From positions 539,883 to 603,882 of the forward strand of contig NZ_JAEKEZ010000033.1 of the NCBI RefSeq assembly GCF_016650815.1: DNA of 64,000 nt, written 5' to 3'. The notes under the pieces were generated by a model that saw only the letters and a list, made by a program, of their open reading frames with translations, did no database searches and was not told the origin of the DNA. Positions 38,866 through 46,412 of the stretch are shown here, piece after piece. This DNA comes from Pseudomonas sp. TH31. Its GTDB lineage: Bacteria; Pseudomonadota; Gammaproteobacteria; Pseudomonadales; Pseudomonadaceae. The position numbers and the translations under genes are program-made. The stretch's first letter is position 1. The number at the start of each line of letters is the position of its first letter.

Positions 38866-39433
38866 GTGAAATCCTTCATTAACGTTGAGCGTTGGGCTCG
38901 GTAGTGGGTACAGGGACCTGCGTCGAAAAACGTGCTCGAGACGCCTGCGTGGGGCAATGCGAACGAGTGGAAGGGTCTTTGCAAAAACCTGACCAATAGT
39001 TCAGCTTAAACCTTTCAGCAGTGTAAAAATCTTCAAAAATGCTCTAAACAGGGTGTTCCGAGCCGTAATTCTTGCTGGCTTTCTCTTTTTTTTCGCCGCT
39101 GCCTTCCTTCATGATTCGAGAATAGTTCTCAAAACGCGCGAGTAGGGGCTTTGTATCTGCCCCAATATGAATCCCGTTGCACTATTTTGTACCTGTTACT
39201 TGATTGTAGAATTTGGACACATATCGTACGCTAGTACCAAAACTATCGAGGCCGGTTCAATGAGTTGGTCTAGACCCGTTCGGGCTGATTTGCCGCCAAG
39301 GTGTCCGGCAGGGTATAAGGCAGTTCTGAAATAAACGTGAGATTTTTATAAGTGTGCGGCATATGCATCGCGCAATTAGTGTCACTTTTTTGGTGCAGGA
39401 TCAGACTTGCAGATCTACCCGCTTCCAATGAAT
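38866..39433. other. Non-coding, comparatively AT-rich region upstream of exbB
   Basis: No open frame with a ribosome site or recognisable product is present on either strand. The base composition is noticeably lower in GC than the flanking genes. It probably carries the promoter and operator of the exbB-to-receptor operon, but no motif is strong enough to name. Confidence 0.5.
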
Positions 39434-39462
39434 AAAAAACCGGCGAGGGATTACCTTGCCGG
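39434..39462 (-). terminator. Intrinsic terminator in the gap after the NCS2 permease
   Basis: On the minus strand CCGGCAAGG and CCTCGCCGG (9-bp stem, one wobble) enclose a five-base loop and are followed by six T. It lies about 405 bases downstream of the permease stop. It ends either the permease transcript or an unannotated small RNA. No coding frame is credible between 39463 and 39867. Confidence 0.75.
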
Positions 39463-39867
39463 AAAGACATCCTTGTCTGTGGAGGAAGTTTCTTTACTGT
39501 TTAGATAACAGTAAATACCTGATAAAAAAGTCGACAGCAGTTACCTGTGCCGACACAAAGCAAAGCGAGCTGCCAATAGCTAGCTTTACTAATAATCCGG
39601 TCACTTGGGCGATGAGCCGGAAAACTGCGAAGCCGATATAGGGAAAGGTTTTATCCGATTCAGTGCAGATTTTGACCAGCTTCTAAATATGTAAGGGGTT
39701 CATCCTTTAGGCGAATCATCAGCGGGTGGTAGTGGAAATTTGGTTGGTGCTTGAGTTAAAAAATCAACTCCTAGCCTGGATTAATCATTTAGGAGCAAAA
39801 CACGTAAACTTCTCATGATGTAATCAAATAGGGCGTTTGAATCACTACGTAAGAACAGCTTCTGAAT

Positions 39868-41163
39868 TCAAGCCCCGAACCAGCCCAGTTTGACGACAAA
39901 CACCAATGACAGGACGACCAGTGGCGCATTGAGCTCTTGCCATTTTCCGGTGAGCAGTTTGATCGCGGTCCAGGTGATAAATCCAAAAGCGATACCGTTG
40001 GCGATCGAGTAGGTCAGCGGCATTGCCAGGGTAGTGACCGTCACCGGTGCAGCCAGGGTTATATCATCCCAATCGACCTCAGCCAGCCCCGAGAGCATTA
40101 GCACCGCAACGAATAGCAAAGCCGGTGCGGTTGCAAATGCGGGCACGCTGCCAGCCAGCGGGGCGAAGAACAGCGCCAGGAGGAACAGGATGGCAACGAC
40201 GATAGCGGTCAATCCAGTCCGGCCGCCTGCCGTGACGCCTGCCGCTGACTCGATGTAGCTGGTGGTAGTCGAGGTGCCGAGTAGCGAACCTGTCAGGGCA
40301 GCGGTACTGTCGGCGATCAGTGCGCGCCCCATCTTCGGCATATGACCCGTCTTGTCCATTAGGCCCGCGCGCTTGGCTACGGCGATCAGCGTGCCGGAGT
40401 TGTCGAACAGGTCGACGAACAAGAAGGCGAAGATCACGCTTATCAGACTGACATCTAGGGCGCCCTTGATGTCCAGTTGCAGGAAGGTCGGTGCCAGAGA
40501 GGGTGGCATCGATATCACGCCGCCGAACTGGGTGAAGCCCATGACGATGGAAACGATGGTCACCACCAGAATGCCGATCAGCACTGCGCCGCGCACGGCG
40601 AGGGCCTCAAGGGCAACGATCAGGAAAAAGCCCAGTATCGCCAGTACCGGTGCAGGTTGCGCCAGATCGCCTAAGCCGACGAGAGTGGCCGGATTATCGA
40701 CCACGATGCCAGCGTTGCGCAACGCGATCAATGCCAGGAACAGGCCTATGCCAGCGGCAATCGCAGAGCGTAGCGGCAGAGGAATGCTGCTAATGATCCA
40801 TTCGCGGATACGAAAGATAGAAAGCAGGAAAAAGCATACGGCGGAAATGAACACTGCGCCCAGCGCCACTTGCCAAGTGTGGCCCAGATGCAGAACTACG
40901 GTATAAGTGAAGAAGGCATTCAGACCCATGCCCGGCGCTAGTGCAATCGGGTAGTTGGCGATCAGACCCATTACGGCGGAACCTATTGCAGCCGCCAAGC
41001 AAGTGGCGACAAACAGGGCTCCCTTGTCCATACCGGTTTCGCCAAGAATGCTCGGGTTGACAAACAGGATGTAGGCCATTGCCAGAAAGGTAGTTATTCC
41101 AGCGAGGATTTCAGTGCGTACGTTGGTCCCGTGCGCCTTGAGTTTGAACAGTGAGTCCAGCAT
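39868..41163 (-). CDS. NCS2-family (AzgA-type) purine permease
   Basis: 431 residues, about 13 hydrophobic segments. Opening MLDSLFKLKAHGTNVRTEIL then AGITTFLAMAYILFVNPSIL is characteristic of the adenine/guanine/hypoxanthine AzgA branch. ALIADSTAALTGSLLGTSTT and YIESAAGVTAGGRTGLTAIV are the substrate-binding TM8 and TM10 regions. It imports purine bases with protons across the inner membrane and would complete the route begun by the TonB-dependent receptor and periplasmic phosphorylase downstream on the same strand. A separate transcript is likely because of the terminator and 1-kb gap. Confidence 0.9.
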   Translation of the reverse strand: MLDSLFKLKAHGTNVRTEILAGITTFLAMAYILFVNPSILGETGMDKGALFVATCLAAAIGSAVMGLIANYPIALAPGMGLNAFFTYTVVLHLGHTWQVALGAVFISAVCFFLLSIFRIREWIISSIPLPLRSAIAAGIGLFLALIALRNAGIVVDNPATLVGLGDLAQPAPVLAILGFFLIVALEALAVRGAVLIGILVVTIVSIVMGFTQFGGVISMPPSLAPTFLQLDIKGALDVSLISVIFAFLFVDLFDNSGTLIAVAKRAGLMDKTGHMPKMGRALIADSTAALTGSLLGTSTTTSYIESAAGVTAGGRTGLTAIVVAILFLLALFFAPLAGSVPAFATAPALLFVAVLMLSGLAEVDWDDITLAAPVTVTTLAMPLTYSIANGIAFGFITWTAIKLLTGKWQELNAPLVVLSLVFVVKLGWFGA

Positions 41164-41212
41164 GTTACTCCCGGTGGGGCCATTGGCGCCTTTGATCTAA
41201 AGGACAAGTTTC

Positions 41213-41251
41213 AAAAAGCCCGCAGTCGCTCGCAGGGGTCTTCTCCCTGCG
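41213..41251 (-). promoter_or_regulatory. Possible attenuator in the NCS2 permease leader
   Basis: In the minus-strand leader, CGCAGGG and CCCTGCG (41251-41231) form a perfect 7-bp hairpin. The second arm can instead pair with GCGGG (41223-41219), with one bulge, just before a TTTTT run (41217-41213). Mutually exclusive hairpins ending in a U tract are typical of attenuators or riboswitch expression platforms. The terminator stem is weak and no known purine riboswitch was recognised. Confidence 0.3.
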
Positions 41252-41382
41252 CTTCAGTGACGTGAATCTCCGGCGCAAGGGAGGTGGCGAGCAGCAAGCC
41301 TTTCCTTAGTGGGTGTCCAATTAAGCACAGTCTGTGCCAACTTATGTAACTGCATCATTTAACTAGATTTTTATGATAAAAC

Positions 41383-41398
41383 ATGACCGGCTGGTCAT
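41383..41398. promoter_or_regulatory. Palindrome upstream of the purine permease, RutR-like operator
   Basis: ATGACC, four bases, GGTCAT: a perfect 6-4-6 inverted repeat 220 bases before the permease start. It resembles the TTGACCAnnTGGTCAA box of RutR, the TetR-family regulator of pyrimidine and purine use in enterobacteria. A TetR-type regulator gene is not in the window. Apart from this and the leader hairpins, 41164-41549 holds nothing recognisable. Confidence 0.4.
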
Positions 41399-41549
41399 TT
41401 TTTTGCACCATCATTGAGCGGAATGATCAATCTCGGGGCAAAATCTGACTCCAAGATCAGTTTTTAGGTGACAAGCAGGCTGTTAGGGCATACCGCTAGA
41501 GCGCGAACATTGCAAAACGAGCGCTCGTGGCTGTCTCCGTGCGCACGTT

Positions 41550-41954
41550 CTAAAGGTCCAGTACAAGCCGTTTGGATACGCGTCTTGAGCAACAGAGTGT
41601 TATCTGGTTGTTCGTCACCTTCTCAGATTCACTCAGCACGCTATCCAGGTGACAAGGTATGCCTTGTACCACCCCAGTCAGGCATGCCCCGCAAATGCCG
41701 GCGGCAACCAGAACGTAATGTTCGGCGGGCTTGAGGGCGAAGAGGTTACGTGGTGCCGAGATGTCCAGTTCATCGCTCAAGGCCAATGTGTTGTGAATGA
41801 ATCGGGAGCCGCCCTTGGACGCGGGTTCGTTTTTCACACACAACTCATAGTACCCATGCTCAGAAGCCGGGCTGGCGATGGAGTATTGCCGGGTGATGTC
41901 GCCCGGCAGGAAAAGATCAATGTGAGCGCCAGCTTCGAAGCGCGGTAACCCCAT
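41550..41954 (-). pseudogene. VanB-type oxygenase reductase with in-frame internal deletion
   Basis: The frame reads LPRFEAGAHIDLFLPGDITR and QYSIASPASEHGYYELCVKN (flavin-binding barrel of phthalate dioxygenase reductase/VanB proteins). It then passes without a frame break from HYVLVAAGI straight into CGACLTGVVQGIPCHLDSVL (C-terminal 2Fe-2S domain). The NAD-binding domain, about 140 residues, is missing, as is the true N-terminus. Deletion probably occurred between short repeats coding Gly-Ile. A remnant, not an active reductase. It abuts the left end of the mobile island. Confidence 0.7.
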
Positions 41955-42175
41955 CGTCAGTTATCCAAGGCGGCGTTGCTGGCATTGGCTGATATGGGGG
42001 AGCACATGGTGCTATTGAGCGTGCGACAGAACATACATTCTGAGGAGTGAACCAGGCTGTCGCAATCTTTGAAAAGGATGAGCCGCCAGCCATCGATAGT
42101 CCGCAATTGGCCGATTCTGTTGAAAAAGTAGCTCCCTTGGCTGGTCATCGAAGGGTTCAGGAAAGCCCTGAAATA

Positions 42176-42191
42176 TAACTAAACTAAATGT
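42176..42191 (+). repeat. Left terminal inverted repeat of the GMT island
   Basis: ATAACTAAACTAAATG, identical to the reverse complement of 50570-50585. Subterminal ATCACCTA at 42204-42211 and TACTAAG at 42215-42221 have counterparts at the right end. The arrangement suggests a recombinase-binding end. Confidence 0.8.
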
Positions 42192-42257
42192 GTACAGATA
42201 AGATCACCTATTGTACTAAGATGACCGTGGGCCAGTAGCGCTGGGGGCTAAAGCCGC

Positions 42258-42307
42258 GAGGGATGGTTAGTGTATGCACTAAGATGCTGTACTACAAGCC
42301 ATCCCTC
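42258..42307. repeat. Nested hairpin near the left end of the island
   Basis: GAGGGATGG (42258-42266) and CCATCCCTC (42299-42307) pair perfectly. Directly inside the left arm TTAGTG-TATG-CACTAA (42267-42282) forms a second perfect hairpin. With wobbles and one bulge the outer stem extends by about six pairs. It lies just after the stop of the unknown minus-strand gene. There is no U tract, so it is not a standard terminator; it may be an end structure for recombination or a structured RNA. Confidence 0.5.
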
Positions 42308-42321
42308 CACAGCCCGTCAGA

Positions 42322-42811
42322 TCATTCGATTTCCTTCAGAATTTTCCTAATTGCAGGCACGTAACCATGCTTGTAGATCTCACCTGAATCCCCTTTCACC
42401 TGACCTGCCCTGGTGACCATCCAGCCTTGCTTGTCGAAGAAATCGTCCGAAACCGCAGCTCTTAGGGCTGTAATCTCCATGTCACTGAGAACCCCTTTCA
42501 GTGAAGGCAGCAGCTGAACTGACGTATGCGTCCGGGCATCCCGTCTTGCACCCTGGGAGAGCAGGAAAACAGAGGTAACACATGGGTCAGTTCGTATAAT
42601 TACATTAGACGGTGTTTTAACTGATTTCTGTCCCCCAAATTTGGCACTGATTCGAGAGTGTTTTCAGCCACCCTCCATCGGTTTGCCGGAATTCAATTGG
42701 CCATGTTTTAGCTTTGGCTTGGCCCCCCTTGCGTGACCAGGCAACCGGAGCCCCATGCTGGTTTGACCAGTGCAGGCGTGAATGAACCTGAATTGGGTCC
42801 ATGTGCGCCAC
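42322..42811 (-). pseudogene. Unknown cargo gene, frame broken
   Basis: Two frames look like parts of one protein. One has EGDIVVAHMDPIQVHSRLHW and then VAWSRKGGQAKAKTWPIEF. After a shift near 42655 the second continues SRISAKFGGQKSVKTPSNVI, FLLSQGARRDARTHTSVQLL and GEIYKHGYVPAIRKILKEIE to the stop at 42322. The first frame stays open beyond its ATG to about 42910. No family is recognised. Position inside a GMT island suggests cargo, but damage or short length may mean it is inactive. Confidence 0.4.
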
Positions 42812-42946
42812 GACAATATCGCCCTCGGTGCGATATGAGTGCTGATCTGGGTTGTGTCGGGGCGTTAGGGGTGGCGTCCGGGTTGAGATGGTGTGGCGTA
42901 GGTGCGTCTACGGTGCTTTCAGTTGAAAGTCGTCGAGAAATAGACG

Positions 42947-43554
42947 GTGTTTTTTAGGTGCGGATTAGGGCTCGCTGAGTGCTCAGTGGGTGCTTATAAG
43001 GGTTGGGTGAGTGTGGTGCGGGGCGTTCCTGGGTTTATATGGATCGGTGATGGTGCCGGTCGGGGCAGAGCGCGCACCCAAAGCACCCAAACTGCCAAGA
43101 AGGATGTTGACGGAGGGAAGCCTGCTCGGTTCCCTCCGAAAATAGCTGAGTTGTCCGAGAATTTTGCGGAACAGTTTCGTGTGTCGATCATCACGAGAGG
43201 CGACACGTTGCTGCACCTGATTGACCACTACATACGGCGAACCTTCGACAACGGGCGGAGGATGCCGCCTCAAGTTTGCAAAAGGCTATCGACCTCTTCC
43301 CCGTTGTTAGCGAAGGGCTTCGCTACCCCGTCAAGGTCACCAGGAGCGCCGGGAAATCTCTACCTTGCGCTCAGAAGCAAAGGTGGTGGCACAGACTCGT
43401 TGGCCTGGCTGATGGAAATCGAAACGGGGCAGCTATCCGCATATTGATTCCATTGATTGGCCAGGCGGGTGCAGAACAGATGCTCGATGCGCTGAATAAA
43501 GTGCAGGAGGTTTCGGATGAAAGTGCGGCCGGGCATACCGTCTTGCGCAACTAA
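42947..43554 (+). pseudogene. Unknown cargo gene, multiple frame changes
   Basis: Protein-like sequence appears in successive frames: KIAELSENFAEQFRVSIITR in one, RAEDAASSLQKAIDLFPVVS and YPVKVTR in the next, and IPLIGQAGAEQMLDALNKVQ near the end. No single frame spans it, so several indels have occurred. The 3' end runs to the edge of the IS66 element. No family recognised. Confidence 0.35.
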
Positions 43555-45143
43555 ACCGGTTGCCATCTATGCGGCAGCAGTTCGGCAATCGCACTCGCCC
43601 GCTGCGTCGGCAGGCGCGTGAGGACGTCCTTCAAATAAGCATACGGATCATGTCCGTTGAGCCGTGCCGATTGGATCAAGCTCATGATCGCGGCTGCACG
43701 TTTGCCACTGCGCAGTGACCCAGCGAACAGCCAATTTTTGCGACCTAACGCCCATGGCCGAATCTGGTTCTCGGCCCAATTATTGTCAATGGGTACGGCA
43801 CCGTCATCGAGATAGCGCGACAGCGCCGTCCAACGTTTGAGGCTGTAATCCAGAGCCTTGCTAATAGCCGAGCCGTCGTGCACGAGCTGGCGCTGGGCGA
43901 TCATCCAGGCATGCAAAGCGTCCATCACCGGTACGGCTTTTTCTTGCCGTATTCGGCGGCGTAAATCCGGTTCCAGGTCGCGGACTTCATGCTCTATTTC
44001 GTACAGCCGCTGGATGTACCTCAAGGCCTGCTCGGCAAGCTGGCTCTTGTTGGTGGCGTGCAGCTCGAAGAACTTGCGCCGCGCATGAGCCATGCAGCCG
44101 ATCTCGGTCACGCCGAGTTCAAAGCTGGCCTTGTAGCCGCCAAAATCATCGCAGACCAGCTTGCCCTTCCAGTCTTGCAGGAAGTTGCGGGCGTGTTCTC
44201 CGGCGCGGCTAGGGCTGAAGTCGTAAACCACCGCCGCCAATTCCGAGAACTGGCTGGTGGCGTAGGCCCAGACATAGGCTCGATGGGTTTTCTTCGCACC
44301 CGGCGTGAGCATCTGCACCGGCGTTTCATCGGCGTGGATTACGCCATGTTCGAGGACAGTATTACGCAGGGCATCGACCAGCGGCTGTAACTGCACGCCA
44401 CAGTTGCCGACCCATTGCGCCAGGGTCGAACGCGCGATAGCCAAACCGGCTCGACCAAAAATCGATTCCTGGCGATAGAGCGGTAGATGGTCGGCGAACT
44501 TCGCGATCATGACGTGGGCCAGCAGCCCCGCGGTCGGGATGCCTTTGTCGATGACCTGCGCCGGAACCGGTGCCTGGATCAGGGTTTCGCACTGATCGCA
44601 GACCCACTTGCCACGGATGTGCCGCTCAACGGTGAACACGCCCGGCGTGTAGTCGAGTTTCTCGCTGACATCCTCGCCGATACGCTTGAGAGCGCAGCCG
44701 CACTGGCAATGGCTGTTGTCGGGTTCGTGGTGGATCAGAGTGCGCGGAAACTGCGGCGGCAAGGCGGTGCGTTTAGGTTTTTGCCGAACCTCGGTCGAAG
44801 CGGGAGCAAGTTTCAGCGCTTCAAGTTCAGCCTCGATGGCCGCAATGTCGGTGTCGATCAGGTCATCGAGCAGGCTGGCTTGATCCGGGCTCAGTTGCTC
44901 GCTGCGCTTGGCAAACTTGAAGCGCTTGAGTTGCGCAATCTCGTGGGTCAGCTTTTCGATAACCGTTTGGTCGCGGTGGATCTTCTTACCCATTGTCTCG
45001 ATTTTCTGATCGAGACTCTCGACACGCTGCATCAACTGCGCCGCCAGAGCACGCAGTTGTTCAGGGTTTAGTTGGTCGAGATTGGGCAGTGAAGTCATGC
45101 CGCCGATTTTGCCAGAGCAGGCTAAAACCGACGATAGGCTCAT
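43551..45143 (-). CDS. tnpC: IS66 transposase TnpC
   Basis: 530 residues. The N-terminal coiled-coil leader (LMQRVESLDQKIETMGKKIH) and a zinc-finger region (HCQCGCALKRIGEDVSEKLD) precede the DDE domain: HADETPVQML, LVCDDFGGYKASFELG, and the C-terminal glutamate in NNWAENQIRPWALGRKNW. It ends with the IS66 C-terminal domain (LIQSARLNGHDPYAYLKDVL). Catalyses cut-and-paste of the element. Confidence 0.95.
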   Translation of the reverse strand: MSLSSVLACSGKIGGMTSLPNLDQLNPEQLRALAAQLMQRVESLDQKIETMGKKIHRDQTVIEKLTHEIAQLKRFKFAKRSEQLSPDQASLLDDLIDTDIAAIEAELEALKLAPASTEVRQKPKRTALPPQFPRTLIHHEPDNSHCQCGCALKRIGEDVSEKLDYTPGVFTVERHIRGKWVCDQCETLIQAPVPAQVIDKGIPTAGLLAHVMIAKFADHLPLYRQESIFGRAGLAIARSTLAQWVGNCGVQLQPLVDALRNTVLEHGVIHADETPVQMLTPGAKKTHRAYVWAYATSQFSELAAVVYDFSPSRAGEHARNFLQDWKGKLVCDDFGGYKASFELGVTEIGCMAHARRKFFELHATNKSQLAEQALRYIQRLYEIEHEVRDLEPDLRRRIRQEKAVPVMDALHAWMIAQRQLVHDGSAISKALDYSLKRWTALSRYLDDGAVPIDNNWAENQIRPWALGRKNWLFAGSLRSGKRAAAIMSLIQSARLNGHDPYAYLKDVLTRLPTQRASAIAELLPHRWQPV

Positions 45144-45179
45144 CGGACAATTGCACGGCCTGGGTGGCCATGGCAGGTG

Positions 45180-45515
45180 TTATACGATGGAAATCGCGCT
45201 GCCAGGCCCGACTCTTTGCCAAGGCAAACCCAGCACCAGGGCATGTAGCTGTTCGGCACCCAATTCTATCTGAGAGCCGTGTCGAGAACCCGGCCAGAAG
45301 AACTTGCCTTGATGCAGGCGGCGCGCTACCAGCCAGATACCCAACCCGTCGTGCACCAGCACCTTGATGCGCGTGGCGCGGCGATTGGCAAACAGATAAG
45401 CACAGTGCGGCTGCGCCGCACCGAACACTGCAACCACCCGCGCCAGCGCGGTTTCGGTGCCGGCGCGCATGTCCATCGGCTCGGTGGCGAGCCAGATGGA
45501 GTCGATGCGGATCAT
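45180..45515 (-). CDS. tnpB: IS66 accessory protein TnpB
   Basis: 111 residues from the ATG at 45515, overlapping the tnpA stop (ATGA). IWLATEPMDMRAGTETALAR and WLVARRLHQGKFFWPGSRHG are the conserved IS66 Orf2 blocks (PMDMRxG ... LxxGxFxW). Needed for transposition with TnpA and TnpC; its mechanism is poorly defined. Confidence 0.93.
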   Translation of the reverse strand: MIRIDSIWLATEPMDMRAGTETALARVVAVFGAAQPHCAYLFANRRATRIKVLVHDGLGIWLVARRLHQGKFFWPGSRHGSQIELGAEQLHALVLGLPWQRVGPGSAISIV

Positions 45516-45844
45516 CGCAACAGGTCTCGCAGAAAGGTGGCGCAGGCAGCGGCGCTTTCGGTCGGCCAGTTCACTTTCACGGTGCCGCGCGGGTGTGGGA
45601 TTTCGAGGCAGATAGTCGATGACGCGGCTTGCGAATTTGCTCCGGCTAACTGCAAGGGCAGCGGAATGAAAGCAGGTTGCAGCGCCATGGCTTTCTGCGT
45701 TTGCACTCGAATCCATTTATGGACGAGGTTCGCGTTGAGGCTGTGGCTCAGCGCAACGCTGGCAATCGAGGCCCCGGGCTGGGAGCACTCTTGAATGACC
45801 TGGGCCTTGAAGGATTTGGAGTAGGAACGGCGTTGTGGCTGCAT
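45512..45844 (-). CDS. tnpA: IS66 accessory protein TnpA
   Basis: 110 residues from the ATG at 45844; a GTG at 45880 is an upstream alternative. RRSYSKSFKAQVIQECSQPG and ASIASVALSHSLNANLVHKW form the helix-turn-helix of IS66 Orf1/IS3-type TnpA proteins. A palindrome ATGGTGTCCAC / GTGGACACCAT (45870-45900) lies just upstream and may be part of the promoter or element end. Confidence 0.9.
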   Translation of the reverse strand: MQPQRRSYSKSFKAQVIQECSQPGASIASVALSHSLNANLVHKWIRVQTQKAMALQPAFIPLPLQLAGANSQAASSTICLEIPHPRGTVKVNWPTESAAACATFLRDLLR

Positions 45845-45917
45845 GAAAGACCCGCTTAAAAGGCTAGAAATGGTGTCCACTTAAATCAGGTGGACACCAT
45901 CGCCTTTGGCGTCGGGG

Positions 45918-46412
45918 TCAGGAAGGTGTGTTGGCCGGACGCATACGAACTGACTCGCTCTCTTGAGATATTTCGACCACATTGGGGCGTCGGTCGACAA
46001 CAATGTCCTTTTGAGATTTCAACAGGTTGAGTTCGGCCAGGTAGCGGCGACGCTCGGCCAAGATCTGCGTAAAAACTGCACGCAGCGCTGGATCGTCGAT
46101 ACGTCGAACTAGCTCATTGTCGCTTGGTACACCCTGTTCCTTGGACTTCGCAGGCAGTTTCCTATCTGTCCCCACACTGGCAGCCCAAGCCTCAATTAAC
46201 TGCCGAAAGCGAAATCCCCCGGTGTTGCGTATCGTTGAGGCAGATGGCCCTCCAGCCTCAACAGAGAGCTTGGCAATCGTGGCAATAGAGAAATTGCGAC
46301 TCCCCGTTTTCTGATGAGCCTCCAGGACGCCATGCAGCACGGTCAGGGACTTGGCTTGTTGCTTGGTAGCCTGAGACACGAGTTCTTCAAAGATCAGCTG
46401 CGGATCGATCAC
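45918..46412 (-). CDS. gmtX: Gamma-mobile-trio protein GmtX
   Basis: 164 residues. IDPQLIFEELVSQATKQQAK and SVEAGGPSASTIRNTGGFRF resemble the GmtX family; the ASTIRN segment looks like a DNA-binding helix. Its start lies 26 bases inside gmtZ, so translation is coupled. It is the third and smallest gene of the trio; its precise role in island movement is not known to me. Recognition is by memory of the family and by the gmtY-gmtZ-gmtX order. Confidence 0.75.
   Translation of the reverse strand: MIDPQLIFEELVSQATKQQAKSLTVLHGVLEAHQKTGSRNFSIATIAKLSVEAGGPSASTIRNTGGFRFRQLIEAWAASVGTDRKLPAKSKEQGVPSDNELVRRIDDPALRAVFTQILAERRRYLAELNLLKSQKDIVVDRRPNVVEISQESESVRMRPANTPS

Larger units (their letters stand above)
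43551..45880 (-). mobile_element. IS66-family insertion sequence
   Basis: Three genes in the IS66 order tnpA-tnpB-tnpC on the minus strand, with the tnpA/tnpB overlap normal for this family. All three read through intact. The exact terminal inverted repeats and the 8-bp target duplication could not be identified, so limits are those of the coding region. It lies inside the GMT island, between the cargo relics and gmtX, and probably arrived after the island formed. Confidence 0.85.

Noticed and set aside
35660..39300. Iron-siderophore uptake interpretation of the TonB operon
   Set aside because: No siderophore gene, Fur box or ferric-siderophore accessory gene was seen; the phosphorylase and purine permease point to nucleosides instead.
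39270..39470. Minus-strand open frame of 66 codons
   Set aside because: No proper ribosome site and it runs through the intrinsic terminator at 39434-39462.
45870..45900. Palindrome ATGGTGTCCAC / GTGGACACCAT as IS66 terminal repeat
   Set aside because: Both arms lie on the same side of the element and no matching copy was found next to tnpC, so it cannot be called the terminal repeat pair.
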